This document shows positions 33,411-45,299 of a stretch of DNA of 64,000 bases, in pieces (within the stretch, counting starts at the first letter, position 1; each line of letters starts with the position of its first letter). The notes under the pieces are model-generated. The model was not told the DNA's origin, searched no databases, and worked only from the letters and a program-made list of their open reading frames with translations. The position numbers and the translations under genes were made by a program. The stretch comes from Elymus sibiricus (Eukaryota > Streptophyta > Magnoliopsida > Poales > Poaceae), in contig CM077676.1 of the NCBI GenBank assembly GCA_039707655.1, forward strand, positions 458,356,379-458,420,378, in the 5' to 3' direction.

Positions 33411-34533
33411 ATGGAGCCCATCCCTCTGCTGACGCCGTACAAGATGGGCCAGTTCGACCTGTCGCACCGGGTCGTGCTGGCGCCCATGACGCGGCAGCGC
33501 GCCTACGGCGGCGTGCCGCAGCCGCACGCCGCCCTGTACTACTCCCAGCGCGCCACCCCCGGCGGCCTCCTCATCTCCGAGGCCACGCGCGTCGCGCCCG
33601 CGCGGCACGACGAGGAGCCGGCGTCGTTCAGGGACATGCCGGGGATCTGGGCGCCCGAGCAGGTCGCGGCGTGGAGGCCCGTGGTCGACGCCGTGCACGC
33701 CAAGGGCGCCGTCTTCTTCTGCCAGCTCTGGCACGCCGCGGCCGGCGCCGGCGACGATGTCAGGCAGAGGCAGCAGGTGAGCCCCCAGATGAGCTTCGAC
33801 GGCCGCCGCGAGGAGCTGACGTCCCCGAGGAGGGTGGCCGCCGAGGACGCGCCCGGCGTCGTCGAAGCCTTCAGGCGCGCCGCCAGGAACGCCATCGATG
33901 CCGGTGCGCGCGTGGGAGACCGTTGTTTCAGTTCCTTTTTTCGAGCTCCCCAGTTTCGTTTCTGAAATCAGACACCAACCGTGCCGTGCCATGGCAGGCT
34001 TTGACGGCGTCGAGCTCCAAGGCACCAACGGCTACTTCGTCGACGACGGCGGCGGCCCGGAGAGCCGGTGCCGGTTCGCGCTGGAGGTGGTGGAGGCCGT
34101 GGCGCGGGAGATAGGCGGCCACCGATTGGGCCTGCGGCTGGACCAGTTCACCGCCGAGCCCGACGAGCACGCGCTGGCGCTCCACGTCGTGAGCCGGCTC
34201 AACGACCTCGGCGTGCTCTACTGCCACATGATCGAGCCCAAGGTGGACGGCCGGCGGCGCGTGTCCCGGCGTCTGCTGCCGTTCAGGGAGGCGTTCGGCG
34301 GCACGTTCATCGCCAGTGGCGGGTACGGGCGGGAGGAGGGCGACGCGGCCGTCGGTGAGGGGTACGCCGACCTGGTGGCGTACGGGCGGTTGTTCCTGGC
34401 GAACCCGGACCTGCCGAGGAGGTTCGAGCTCGGCGCGCCGCTCAACGACTGCGTCAGCGCCACCTTCTACAGCGCCGGCGCCGGCGCCGCCCACCCCGCC
34501 GTCGGATACACCGATTACCCGTTCCTTGACTGA
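33411..34533 (+). CDS. Old Yellow Enzyme / 12-oxophytodienoate-reductase-like protein, divergent
   Basis: Two exons, 33411-33903 and 33998-34533, join across a 94-bp intron (gatgccg|gtgcgc, atggcag|gctttg) into 342 residues, shorter than the usual 370-380. FMN-fold landmarks are present: LLTPYKMGQFDLSHRVVLAP, APMTR at 24-28, CQLWH at 104-108, and the phosphate-binding YGRLFLANPDLPRRF near the end. OPR-family flavoenzymes reduce alpha,beta-unsaturated carbonyls with NADPH, including jasmonate precursors in some members. Here the substrate-binding motif usually read HGA(N/H)GY is QGTNGY (Gln172, Asn175), and about 17 residues that normally follow it (the DQFLKDG...NDRTD...YGG loop) are missing; the text runs straight from GYFVDD to GGGPESRCRF. 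Frame and splice sites are intact. It may be a low-activity paralogue or a gene on its way out. Confidence 0.85.
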
Positions 34534-35010
34534 TCGATGATCGACCTTAATTTGCCTGAATGTTGTATATATGAAACTAATTTCATGGGGATTATGTTCA
34601 TCAATCAATTCGATCGTCTCGTTAATTTGTACTACTATAATCGCCGCTCAACGACTGTTAAGTGCATCTTGGACATTTACACTACTGAATCGAGTTGCAC
34701 TCATTTGTCCTATCAATTTTTTTTTACATCTAGGGATAATTCTAATCTAGTTCCCTAAGTGCCAAAATTATCTCAATTTGGTGATTTGTTCCATTGAGAA
34801 CCTTACTAAACGTTGGTTTCGCAAAACGGCAACGTAGTCGACATAAAAATTCGCAGTTTTTCAGAGAACTGAACTAACTGAAAGGAGAAAAAAAAATCAT
34901 CGGAAACAAATAATGGGATCTAGTATTTCTTAGGAAAGCAAAATTAGTATTGAAAAAAATAATTACATTAAAATTTTGAAAAAGATAAAAAATGAGAATA
35001 GGAGGAACAA
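34534..35010. other. 3' flank of the OPR-like gene
   Basis: AT-rich, no gene recognised. Confidence 0.5.
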
Positions 35011-35235
35011 CTGAAAAACCAGCGGCTAAGTGAGCTTGGCCTTGTTGGATAAGTTTCTTGTGGTAAAGATTGACCACTTGGGTTAAAATCCTAGACCTTA
35101 TTCTTTTGGTGGTGTATGATATATCTGCGACCACTTCGTCGATCTGAAGATAAGGCGATACAACCTCTCTGAGGTGCTCATAATGTTTGGACGTGTGTAT
35201 ATGTGAGTGCCTATGTCTATACTGTGTTTCCAGAA
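35011..35235 (+). mobile_element. Probable tRNA-derived SINE
   Basis: A pol III-like head ('gcggctaagtgagcttgg', then 'gggttaaaatcctag' as B box) leads to the tail 'gaggtgctcataatg...gtgtgtatatgtgagtgc', which I recognise as a common grass SINE 3' end. A similar tail stands alone at about 37915-37985. Target duplication was not identified. Confidence 0.5.
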
Positions 35236-35637
35236 GACAGAGAATTATAAAGGTGTTAATTTTGTTTTTACCCTTAAGTTTCACGTTCGTGACAACAATT
35301 ACTTGATTTAGCAGTTTTTTCACATTTTTACCCCCATTTAATAATACTTGTGTCCCATTTTTACCCTTATAATTTTTTTCGATGTTCTGACAGGTTGCTG
35401 AAATGGGATAAAATGTGGCACAAATTCTCTTAAAATGACATCAAATGTGCAAAAATTTGCGTAAATGGGCTAAAAATGTAAAAATTCTGTTAAATATGGT
35501 AACTATTGTCACAAATGTGAAACTTGCACATCATAGAAATGTTGACGAAACTTGGAATATTTAAAACTTTAGAAAAGAAACTAGCCTCGTTAACCATATC
35601 GAATTCCATATTTTTTTTCCAATATTATTACCATAAC
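35236..35637. other. AT-rich spacer
   Basis: Contains repeats of 'aaaatgtgcaaaaat' type. No gene recognised. Confidence 0.4.
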
Positions 35638-36190
35638 TTTTTTTTGAAGCTCAACGCCCTTCGGCTCTCTATTCAACAGGCGCAAGCATGTCTGACTGAA
35701 CAACCTCAGCCAGCCAGCCAGGGATTACATCGAAAGTTTTAACAAAAGCATGAATACCTAAAGCTTTCCTAGCTAAACGGTGAGCCACTGCATTAGTGGA
35801 GCGACTAGAGAACCGTAGCTCGAATCCCTGGAGAAGATCACTCATATCCTTCAGTTCACCTAGAATGTGAAAACCAACGGACTTCTGTGGTGTTTCCCAA
35901 AGGCGCTGGACATCCTGACAGTCAGTCTCAATCACCACTTGTTGAAATCCCATTTCTAGGGCCATACCCATAGCATCTCGGCAGGCCAAGAGCTCTATGG
36001 ACAGAGGGTCAGTTACTCCCTCGTACCGGAAACAGGCTGCTCTCAAGCAATCCCCTTGGTCATTACAGGCAATGATACCTGTCCCTCCTGTATTCCGCCC
36101 CTGATCAACTGCTCCATCTGCATTAAGCTTGATCCATCCGGCCGCTGGGGCTTGCCATTTTTGCAGACTGTTGATATGAACTTTCTCACT
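35638..36190 (-). pseudogene. 3' end of a LINE with an RNase H (RVT_3) domain
   Basis: On the minus strand the frame reads WIKLNADGA (first Asp), GGTGIIACNDQGDCLRAAC, DPLSIELLACRDAMGMAL (Glu helix), VIETDCQDVQRLW (third Asp) and a C-terminal NAVAHRLARKALG, with the stop at 35669. All RNase H catalytic acids are in place and the frame is open through the domain. An A-run (T on the plus strand, about 35638-35647) marks the 3' end. It is a 5'-truncated retroposon rather than a host gene. It differs in sequence from the copy at 30369. Confidence 0.7.
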
Positions 36191-37093
36191 TGGCGGCTAT
36201 ATATGCGCTTGTGGACATCCCCTAAAATTATGGTGATTTGCCTTGACCGGACTATCTACGTGTTCCCCACTTCCCCCACATGTTTTGTTGATGCTTCTCT
36301 GCAATTTTATTCTCAGTTCTTCGCCATTTATTTCTGATTGTTCTATGTATAGATTGTCACGTGCTGTTTCGGAAGGGCAATATGAGTAGAAAACAAAACA
36401 GGACTCGGGTGAAAAAAGAAGAAGAAAGAAGGAAGCAGGGTGAGGAAGGAGGGCCCCGGCGCCTCACACCCCACACGTGAAAAGAGGCGACGGAAGGGAA
36501 GGATGAGGACCGGCGTGAGCGTGATGATTCACGCACGCAGATGCAGATAGATAGGTGCAGCAGTGTCCATCCGTCTCGCCAATAATGGCAAAGCTAGCTA
36601 GATCAGCAAGCAGCAGGCGTTCATCTTCATCACACGGGCATGCTTGGCACACTCTTGCTCCCAGTCTCTTCCCTGATCGGATCGAGCAAGATGTTTGGTC
36701 AAATCTGATGATTATTTTTTACTGTACTTTGTAGTATGATCATGTCATCGAGCGATCACCCTCGAGATCAGATCGATGCACGGCCAGATGTGTCGTCGGC
36801 GTGAGACCGACGGCTGAGGTCAGAGACGTTAATCAAGGCGTGCTTGTCCGGACGGAAGCGCCGACTGATGGAGATGCACTGCGTAAATTACACTTGTCCT
36901 CTGCGCGGGCTTGCATAGACTAGACACGACGTGCTTGCTAGGTAGAGCACGCACTAATTATTCAGCACCGGCAGATTAGAGGCTACTGGATGGATAACCT
37001 TGAGAAAGTAACAGAGGATGCCATGGGATTCGTCGCATGCTCCTGCAAGTAGGATTGTTTAATCCTTCACGCGCTAGACCTGTAATTACTAAT
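36191..37093. other. Intergenic, no gene recognised
   Basis: No coding sequence or repeat stands out. Confidence 0.5.
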
Positions 37094-37095
37094 TA

Positions 37096-37253
37096 CTCCC
37101 TCCGTTTCTAAATATAAGACCTTTTAGAGATTCCACTATGAACTATATACGGATGTACATAGTTCTATTTTAGAGTGTAGATTCACGCATTTTGCTCCGT
37201 ATGTAGTCCATAGTGGAATCTTTAAAAGGTCTTATATTTAGGAACGGAGTGAG
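37096..37253. mobile_element. Stowaway MITE, 158 bp
   Basis: The ends ctccctccgtttctaaat and, inverted, ctcactccgttcctaaat form a long TIR extending over 'ataagaccttttagagattc'. TA lies at 37094-37095 and 37254-37255. Confidence 0.92.
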
Positions 37254-37904
37254 TAGAAAGCAACAAGCGGAGGTGGAGGCTTGCGGTGAGTGAGTCAACA
37301 ACGAGTCATCTTTGGATGGCTCGATCGGCAGCACGCCACAAAAGAAAGAAATATACGAGTGAGTAACTATATCGCCTGGCAGACTTTTAGTCTCCCGATG
37401 CTTGAATATGGAACAAAACTGTTGCATTCAGTCAGTTACACACACTGTCCATCAGACTCGACCGAGAGGTGCTGCTTCGCTCTGAATCTGGCAAGAGAAG
37501 AGTGGTCGATCTCTTTCTTTCCAGGTTTTTGTTTTTTGAGGTGAGATTTTGGTCGACCTGGGCACGCACGCTTGTCTCAACTCTTGATCAAGGAGCACAA
37601 GTGGGAAGGCGCGCATTCTCTGTCGCCAGCCGCTTTTCAGACGCAAGCAAAAGTTGAGAGCTGAGACGAAGATGTCCAGGTTTCAGACCTGTTCAGAAGA
37701 ACATAAGGGATCTCGTTGGAGTTTTAGTCTGATGGAATCGAGGTGGACGATGCTGAGTTAGGGCGTTTACAATGGTGTTATCTTATGAATGTCACGTAGG
37801 ATAAATGCTGAGATAGAGAAAAAAAACATAAAAAAATGCTTGCCTTCTCTTAATTAAGACATGACCTCCTAGTAACAATCTCTTTTACCACATATTTATG
37901 TATA

Positions 37905-38010
37905 TCTAGTTTTCTCGAAGGTGCTCATAGAGGTAGGGTGTGTGCGTTCATAGGATGGGTGTATGTGCGTGTATGTGAGCATCTACAATTGTCTCCAAAA
38001 ATATATATTT
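37905..38010 (+). mobile_element. SINE 3'-end fragment
   Basis: 'cgaaggtgctcatagagg' followed by 'tgtgcgttcataggatg' and a 'gtatgtgcgtgtatgtgagc' tail match the tail of the SINE-like unit at 35011-35235. The head is missing. Confidence 0.5.
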
Positions 38011-39130
38011 TTCCACTGTATGTTCAAAAACAGTTAGTACCAAAGATAAGACTAAAAGATGATCCATTATGCATAACATTTTATTGTCTTCTTTAGATTA
38101 CGCGGCGTGCTTAAAACAGAAATGTTTTTATAAACCATTTTACGTTCACTTATATAATTTGTGAAGAATACAACTGAGATCTCTTTGTCTACGTGCCTTT
38201 CCTTCCCTAACCGATTGGGTGAAGCCGATGAACACCGAGAGACAGACATACAGGTAGGTAGGTAGGTGTAGGTGGCGGCATAGTCTCACCGTCCGTGTGA
38301 ACGAGCGAAACAATGCACATCACATTCACGGGGAAGAGAGACCAAATATCAAGCAAATTTAATTAATTAATTAATTGCACACTGAACTGAAGGTAAGAAC
38401 TGATTTTTTTTAAAAGATCTGAATATAGTATAATAGTTCATCAGAGTGCAAAACATCTCAAACATAATAAAGATAAATCAAGGTCCTTGGACCATCGAAC
38501 GATCACTGTCGCCGCCAAAACGAGCCGTCGACGCGCCGTTGTCGCCCTCCCATACCGTAGCCGGTCTGATCTTGCCGATGACAGCCGAAAAGTCTTCGTG
38601 CACGTGCCCATAAGGACAAGCGTCCCAGAGTCGCAATCGTCGTTCTTGAACCCTTGAATCGATGTGAAGAAGCTGACACCAAATCTCGCCGTCGAGTATG
38701 ACGAGGAACCGTAACAACGCTGCCCTGATCGAGGAGCTGGCAGGAATCTACGTTGTAGCTCCGTCGAATTCGTCCCATGGACGAACTCGAAGAGAATCAG
38801 AGCCCGAAAGACTGACTCGAAGATGAAGCATCACTATCCACCTGAGAACTGCTCCTGCAAGGACTAAAACCCTAACCAATATACTAGCCAAAACCAAGGC
38901 ATCAGGATTCCCGAGGCTCGTCAAGAGAGATCGATGGACGGAAAGATTGGCGTTAGTCACCTCATGAGAGGGAAAAAGAAAAGAAACAAAAAACTGCTTT
39001 TATCCGTCAAGCTAGAACTTGGAATAAAAATCAAAATCTTGATCATAGGGTCCATTTTGCCGATGAGTTTTGACCTCGTGCTTTTTTACTTTTTGCTGGA
39101 TAGATATTTTCTGTTATTGGTGTTGACGTT
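38011..39130. other. Spacer, probably transposon-derived
   Basis: 38.0-38.45 kb is AT-rich with a (ttaa)n tract at about 38360. 38.48-38.95 kb is a moderately GC-rich block with overlapping frames on both strands and no recognisable domain, of the kind often left by retroelement leaders. Confidence 0.4.
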
Positions 39131-39199
39131 TCACGGGGACTGATCTGCGAATACGATCTTCGTCGAGGGCATCCGCGCGCTTTTCCGCCTTATCTATCG

Positions 39200-39425
39200 C
39201 CTCCGTGTCTGAGCCCCACACGTCATCAAACGGCCGTTGCAGCGCGCCCGCACTCCCCCACCCCCACCCCTTTCCCCGCCTCATCCCCTTCTCGTGCCGC
39301 CGCCGCTCGTCACCACCCTCCGCCGACCTACCTTCGTCCCCGGCGCCGGTGGAGACGACGGGGAGCAGTCCCCTCGCCGTGCTCGCGCGGGCACGAGCCA
39401 CGACCCGATCCTTTGCGTCGTACTG
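39200..39425 (+). other. Possible first, non-coding exon of the PP2C gene
   Basis: A C-rich leader-like block ends in a good donor (gtactg|gtgtgtg, gt at 39426). It would pair with the acceptor ttccag at 40798-40803, which precedes the exon that contains the PP2C start. This is inferred; no transcript was seen. Confidence 0.4.
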
Positions 39426-40803
39426 GTGTGTGTACCCTCCCCTTTCTCTATCTCTACCACAACTGTTCTGTTTTCCTCCCCCTTCCGTCGTCTAAAGAGG
39501 TCGATCGAGTCGCCATCTCCGCAATTCGCCGGATTCCCAGCCCGAGACCGCCGATTGGGCCGCGCCGACGGAGGCGAGGTGCGGTATTTCTCCCCGCCCG
39601 CCTAGGATTTTTGTTTCAGAGGGTGGGTGGGGGACCGGGAGCAGAGCATTTCTGACTTGATCCCAATCAACCAGCGCGCCCCATCTTTTTGTCTCAGTAG
39701 AGTCTTTCAGTGGCATGTTTCAGTCCTCTTCCCCATTACTTAGAAAAAGTGAGCCACCGGTTCAGGTACAAGATACTATCATTACCGCCTGGACAATTAG
39801 ACATATTTATCCCCAAGTTTCGTGGCGATTGGGAGGTCAGATACTATCCGCCCCCGGGTCTCGTCTCGATTTGCCACTTAGGAGAAGCGCCCAGTCGAGG
39901 ATTTTGGGAGAAATTGGCTTCTGAATCATGGTTCACAGTTGTATCCGGTAGCTGCCCATTTGATGGTCTCTATAGTGTCAGTCTGTGATGCCAAGGATGA
40001 GGAGTGGGAGAGTTTTGCAGTTTGTGGGAGTGGATGAGGTTTTGGGTAATTGAATTGTTGGGGAACAAGCTTGGTTCCTAGCAGCCTTGAGTTCTTTTTA
40101 TTGAATTCACGAGATTGAAAATTAGGATGGAATGAATAACCTGGAGATATATTCCTTTTCTCAAATAGTTCTGATTGTGAAAGTATTAAATAACGTTTTG
40201 CCGCGATCTATGTTTTCAAGCAAAATCTTATGTTTGATGAGTTACTATAATTGAGTTGCCGTAGATGTTTCGTGTATGATGGGAAATATTTTGCCGCGGC
40301 CTATGTTTCAAGTAAAATCTTAGGTATGATGGGAAATGTTCGCCCTCGATTGTGTCAAACAGAGACACGATTGTGTCTTTTGCTGCATTATTTAGGCATT
40401 AATAATGCTATACATATGTTTCTTTTGCAATTAAAAACGGTCATGATGTAGGTTACCCAGTACCAGGTTGCTCCTACTAGAACCGTAGAACCTAAAAGCA
40501 CCAAGCAAGGCAATTTGATTTGTTTTTCCTACATCTGCATGTACTATAAACTTACGACGAAGGAGATTCCTCTGACCCTTTGAGTTGTAGACAGAGCAAC
40601 TATGCTGAATTTGTATTTACTATGTTACATTGTAGATGAAGTGTGTACTTACGGAAGAAAGGAAAGATGAAGTATGTACTTACGGAAGAAAGGAAAGAAA
40701 GATAAAATATGATATTTGTTTTAATTAACTGATAAGCGTTGAGTACTATTAATGAGCCATACTTGTGTTTCACATGCTTATACATGTTTCTTATTCTTTC
40801 CAG

Positions 40804-40911
40804 GATAAAGGCAAGAGTTCTGTTGCTGCATTGAGAAGTGACACTGCAAATTTCTTAGATAACTGATGAGGCGAGCTCGGAGGCGTACGTGGGTGGGATG
40901 ACTGATGAGGG
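40804..40911 (+). promoter_or_regulatory. PP2C 5' leader with three upstream ATGs
   Basis: uORF1 is 40866-40901 (12 codons). uORF2 is 40898-40915, and its TGA overlaps the main ATG as ATGA. uORF3 starts at 40905 and runs out of frame past the main start to TAG at 40998-41000. Such an arrangement usually lowers or conditions translation of the main ORF. Confidence 0.6.
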
Positions 40912-43900
40912 ATGATAGTGACATTGATGAACTTTCTACGGGCGTGTTGGAGACCTTCATCCAACCGGCATGCCCGGACAGGCTCAGATGCTACTGGTAG
41001 GCAGGATGGACTTCTATGGTACAAGGACACTGGGGAGCATGTAAATGGCGACTTCTCCATGGCTGTTGTCCAGGCCAATAACCTGCTTGAGGACCAGTGT
41101 CAGATTGAGTCGGGTCCGTTGAGCTTTCTCGACTCTGGCCCATACGGCACTTTTGTCGGGGTCTACGATGGGCACGGTGGACCAGAGACAGCTTGCTACA
41201 TCAACGATAACCTGTTCAACCATCTTAAAAGTAATTGCTAACCTGGGATCACTATGCATTTGTATTATGCTCATTCTTTGGTGCTCTGTCCACACTTCCC
41301 TGTTTCACTGGCCTGATAAAGAAGGATTGATTATTTACTTCTTCCCTGGTTTGTATTGCAGGGTTCGCTTCGGAACAAAATTCAATGTCTGCTGATGTAC
41401 TGAAGAAAGCATATGAGGCTACAGAAGATGGATTCTTCTCTATCGTCACCAAGCAATGGCCTGTCAAGCCTCAAATAGCGGCTGTTGGTTCATGCTGTCT
41501 TGTTGGTGTTATCTGTGGTGGCATGCTTTATGTTGCCAATGTTGGGGATTCTCGTGCTGTTTTAGGAAAACATGTTAAAGCCACTGGAGAAGTATTGGCG
41601 GTCCAACTGTCAGCAGAGCATAATGTCAGCATTGAGCCAGTGAGAAAAGAATTGCAGTCAATGCACCCTGAAGATAGGCATGTTGTTGTTCTCAAGCACA
41701 ATGTTTGGCGTGTAAAAGGCCTAATTCAGGTGCGTCCTCTGCCACTGCGGAGACATTAGATTTGTGGAAGTTCGATGCAATAGTCATTTCATATGCTTAT
41801 GCGCATTCAGTTGGCAAAATATACCTTCAATTTCACCACCTGAAAGTTTAATCTTGTGTCTTCCTCAGTTCCTTATCTTCTGAATGGTATTTTAGTGAAT
41901 AACCTCATTTGTGTTTTTGTCCAAGATACAGACAAAACCAAGTGGTAATAGGTAGGGAGGGGCAATTTGGCTCCCGAGCTCATCTACACCTGCCATGAAC
42001 AGTAAAATAAAAAAAAATCAAAAAATTCTGAATTTTTTTTGCGTGGAAGATGTTTCAGTGCGTGAGGTTCGTGCCAAATTTCAGCTCGTTTGGACATCTG
42101 AGTAGCTCTCAGCAAAGAAGACAAATTTAGGGTATGTGAAACAGTACTGTTCATGTATTGTTCGGACCGATTTTTTTTTTTTTTTTGCTGAGAGCTACTC
42201 AGATGTCCAACAACAACAAACAACAACAACAAAGCCTTTAGTCCCAAACAAGTTGGGGTAGGCTAGAGGTAAAACCCATAAGATCTCGCGACCAACTCAT
42301 GGTTCTGGCACATGGATAGCAAGCTTCCACGCACCCCTGTCCATGGCTAGTTCTTTGGTGATGCTCCAATCCTTCAGGTCTCTCTTTACGGACTCTTCCC
42401 ATGTCAAGTTCGGTCTACCCCGGCCTCTTTTGACATTATCAGCACGCTTTAGCCGTCCGCTATGTACTGGGGCTTCTGGAGGCCTGCGCTGAATATGTCC
42501 AAACCATCTCAGACGATGTTGGACAAGCTTCTCTTCAATTGGCGCTACCCCAACTCTATCTCGTATATCATCATTCCGGATTCGGTCCTTCCTTGTGTGG
42601 CCACACATCCATCTCAACATGCGCATCTCCGCCACACCTAACTGTTGCACATTTCGCCTTTTAGTTGGCCAACACTCAGCGCCATACAACATTGCGGGTC
42701 GAACCGCCGTCCTATAGAACTTGCCTTTTAGCTTTTGTGGCACCCTCTTGTCACAGAGAATGCTAGCTACTCAGATGTCCAAACGAGCTGAAATTTGGCA
42801 CGCACCTCACGCATTGAAACATCTTCCATGTAAAAAAAAATTCGGAATTTTTTGAATTGTTTTAGTATTTTTTTTTATTTTACTGTTCATAGGGTGCAGA
42901 TGAGCTCGGGCTCAGAAATGAATATTCGGGCTGTAAGGGGATAGAAACGCAACAAACATATTCTTATGCATGTGGATGAGAATTATCCTCTTGATGTGAT
43001 CAATGATTGTGACAGTACTGCTATATCTATTAGGTAGCGGTAAAGCGGAGAGCTCAATAATAGTTTAGGGTTTTGCATTGCTAGTGCTTGTATCATCTAC
43101 TACTTAGTAGTTATTGACTTATTTCTCATGGGATAGATAGTTACTACTCAAGAAATGTTGTTATGGTCCAGTTCGGTTAATTTCATCACTCGGTTTAACT
43201 ATTCATTAGTAAAAGATGTTTAGCCCCAGTGATTCATCACTTCATGATAGGATATCCTTGTGGATAAGAGTTATCCTCTTGATGTGATCAATGATTATGA
43301 CAGTACTGCTATATTTATTAGGTAGCGCTAAAGCGGGGAGCTCAGTAATAATTTAGGGTTTTGCATTGCTAGTGCTTGTATCATCTACTACTTGTAGTTA
43401 TTGACTTATTTCTCATGGGATGGATAGTTACTACTCAAGAAATGTTGTTATGGCCCAGTTCGGTTAATTTCATCACTCGGTTTCACTATTCATTAGTAAA
43501 AGATGTTTAGCCCCAGTGATTCATCACTTCATGATAGGACATGCAGAAATGTGTTGCTGAGTTTGTCTTGTATGACTATGAGTAACAGATATATGATGGT
43601 ACATGCCGCTTATGTTTCTTTTTACCGTGGGACCAAATGAAGATTGTTAATTTTTCTTTGTTTGTTGTATGTTGCAGGTCTGCAGATCGATTGGTGATGC
43701 CTATCTGAAAAAACAAGAGTTCAATCGGGAACCTCTGTATGCAAAATTCCGTCTTCGTGAACCTTTTAACAGGCCTATACTAAGTTCAGAACCATCCATT
43801 TGCGTGCAACCTATACAACCACACGATGAGTTTCTCATATTTGCATCTGATGGACTTTGGGAGCATTTAACAAACCAGGAGGCTGTTGACATTGTTCAAA

Positions 43901-44814
43901 GTAGCCCTCGTAGTGTAAGTTTCTCACTCCCATGTAAATAAATTGACCTGACAAATATACTTCCATAATATTTGGCGTATCCTACTACAACTGTGCATGA
44001 CATTATGGTGTGATATTTCACATTAGATTTCTAGTTATATACAAATTCAGAATTAACATACCGCTATTATAAAATACTGTAACACTACCCAGCATATGCA
44101 GCATGGGCTACTTGCCCTGATCTTCATTTATGAAATAATAATAAGGCTTCTCTGAATGCAAAATTGATATCTGAAAATAACAATTTGCATATAGAATTGA
44201 TGTTGTAAAATAATATAGTTGGTTCTCTGCTCTTCACTGCAAATTGCACACTGCATATAGAATTGATGTTGTAAAATAATATGGATGGTTCTCTGCTCTT
44301 CACTACAAACTGCACATTATCATGGCATCTGTGCATTTAAAAATTAAAATCAAGCGAGCACGCCATCAGCTAAATCTTGACGTGGCATGGTTTACATAGA
44401 AAATAGAACCCCTGATAATTTTTGGTTGTGAAGCAGTGGGTTAAAATTGATCACTACTATGGTAGAAGCTTTGTGTCAAAATTACTTTTACCTTGTTTTT
44501 GCTAGGCCTCGGTGCTAATTGGAGACTCTTAATGGTTCATGCTCTGTTTGATTTTGCAGGGGAGCGCTAGGAGGCTCATAAAATCAGCCTTGCTAGAAGC
44601 AGCCAAGAAAAGAGAGATGAGGTATTCCGATCTCAAGAAGATCGACCGAGGTGTCCGTCGCCACTTCCACGACGACATAACCGTCATCATACTCTACCTC
44701 GACTCGAGCCTCGTAAGCAGGGCAAGCACCCACAGGGGCCCTGCTGTTTCTCTAAGAGGCGCCGGCGTGAGCCTGCGCAGCAGCACGCTCGCACCTTACG
44801 GGTCGCAGATGTAA
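40912..44814 (+). CDS. Protein phosphatase 2C, plant clade-D type
   Basis: Four coding exons, 40912-41230, 41362-41729, 43678-43914 and 44560-44814, have GT-AG junctions and join in frame into 392 residues. Metal-binding and catalytic motifs of PP2C are all present: DGHGG at 86-90, VGDSRAVLG at 167-175, SDGLWEHL at 286-293 and HDDITVI at 345-351. The N-terminal [17 protein letters not shown] and the Arg-rich C-terminal tail after DDITVI are characteristic of the clade-D group, which in plants includes the SAUR-regulated phosphatases acting on plasma-membrane H+-ATPase; which substrate applies here is not visible. It is a Mg/Mn-dependent Ser/Thr phosphatase without signal peptide. Introns carry a foldback element with a nested LINE (41.97-42.92 kb) and two tandem duplications. 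The gene looks intact and is the best supported one in the window. Confidence 0.95.
41965..42917. mobile_element. Foldback MITE-like element in PP2C intron 2, with nested LINE
   Basis: The left arm (41970-42200) and right arm (42765-42912) are long inverted repeats: 'cccgagctcatctacacc' against inverted 'cccgagctcatctgcacc', then 'tgaacagtaaaataaaa', 'ggaagatgtttca' and 'ccaaatttcagctcgtttgg'. A 554-bp LINE fragment lies in its middle. Target duplication and exact outer ends were not resolved. Confidence 0.8.
42211..42764 (-). mobile_element. 5'-truncated RTE-clade LINE
   Basis: It has a perfect 18-bp target duplication 'agctactcagatgtccaa' at 42193-42210 and 42765-42782. The 3' end is the trinucleotide tail (ttg)n, seen as caacaacaac on the plus strand at 42211-42233, as usual for plant RTE elements. 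The minus-strand frame (42743-42297) carries the RTE RT C-terminal signature [36 protein letters not shown] and [13 protein letters not shown]. Confidence 0.92.
42971..43545 (+). repeat. 288-bp tandem duplication in PP2C intron 2
   Basis: Two units begin tgtggat(g/a)ag at 42971 and 43259 and run to 'cacttcatgataggac'. They differ at few positions, so the event is relatively recent. Confidence 0.92.
44187..44318 (+). repeat. 66-bp tandem duplication in PP2C intron 3
   Basis: Units beginning gcatatagaattgatg at 44187 and 44253 are nearly identical. Confidence 0.9.
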
Positions 44815-45220
44815 CAGGTGTCAGCGGTATCGGCCAAGATCACCCCCTTGATTCATGGTTAAGAAAGAATGGAGAGGCACAGACAGAGGGCCTCTTCTCG
44901 AGGGTTTCTATTAATCCCCATCATCACCATCATATCATAGTAATGTATGTACTTCGTTTCGAGATTGACAGAGGAAGAATAGGTAGGTGTCGTTTGTTGT
45001 GCTGCTGCTGAAATGGCAGATGTCTCTTGTTGTTGGTCCCCTGCAGGAATTTTTAATTTTAACACCAGTAGTGCATATATGATATGGTATAATAATGGGC
45101 CCAGGAGGAGTAACTTGTTGACTGATGTCGTGGACTCCATACATATGTATGTTTGCTATTCTGACTCTGGTATTTATTTTTTTGTTGACCAATGTTGGTT
45201 TCAAACGGCATATGATATCC
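44744..45220 (+). repeat. PP2C last-exon end and 3' flank, copy 1 (in place)
   Basis: The region around the PP2C stop codon and its downstream sequence ('ggtatcggccaagatcac', 'taatccccatca', 'gaggaagaataggtaggtg') is the reference for degenerate copies at 45.69-46.38, 46.53-46.62 and 48.80-49.27 kb. Confidence 0.75.
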
Positions 45221-45299
45221 TATGTGATTGTGTTTCCATGAATATGTAAGCCAGAATAGCTCTTTGTTAGGCGTTAGCATAAAACAGTCCACATGCACG

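Noticed and set aside
33291..34608. Long minus-strand frames opposite the OPR-like gene
   Set aside because: GC-rich antisense shadows with no domain; the plus strand has the family motifs and a consistent intron.
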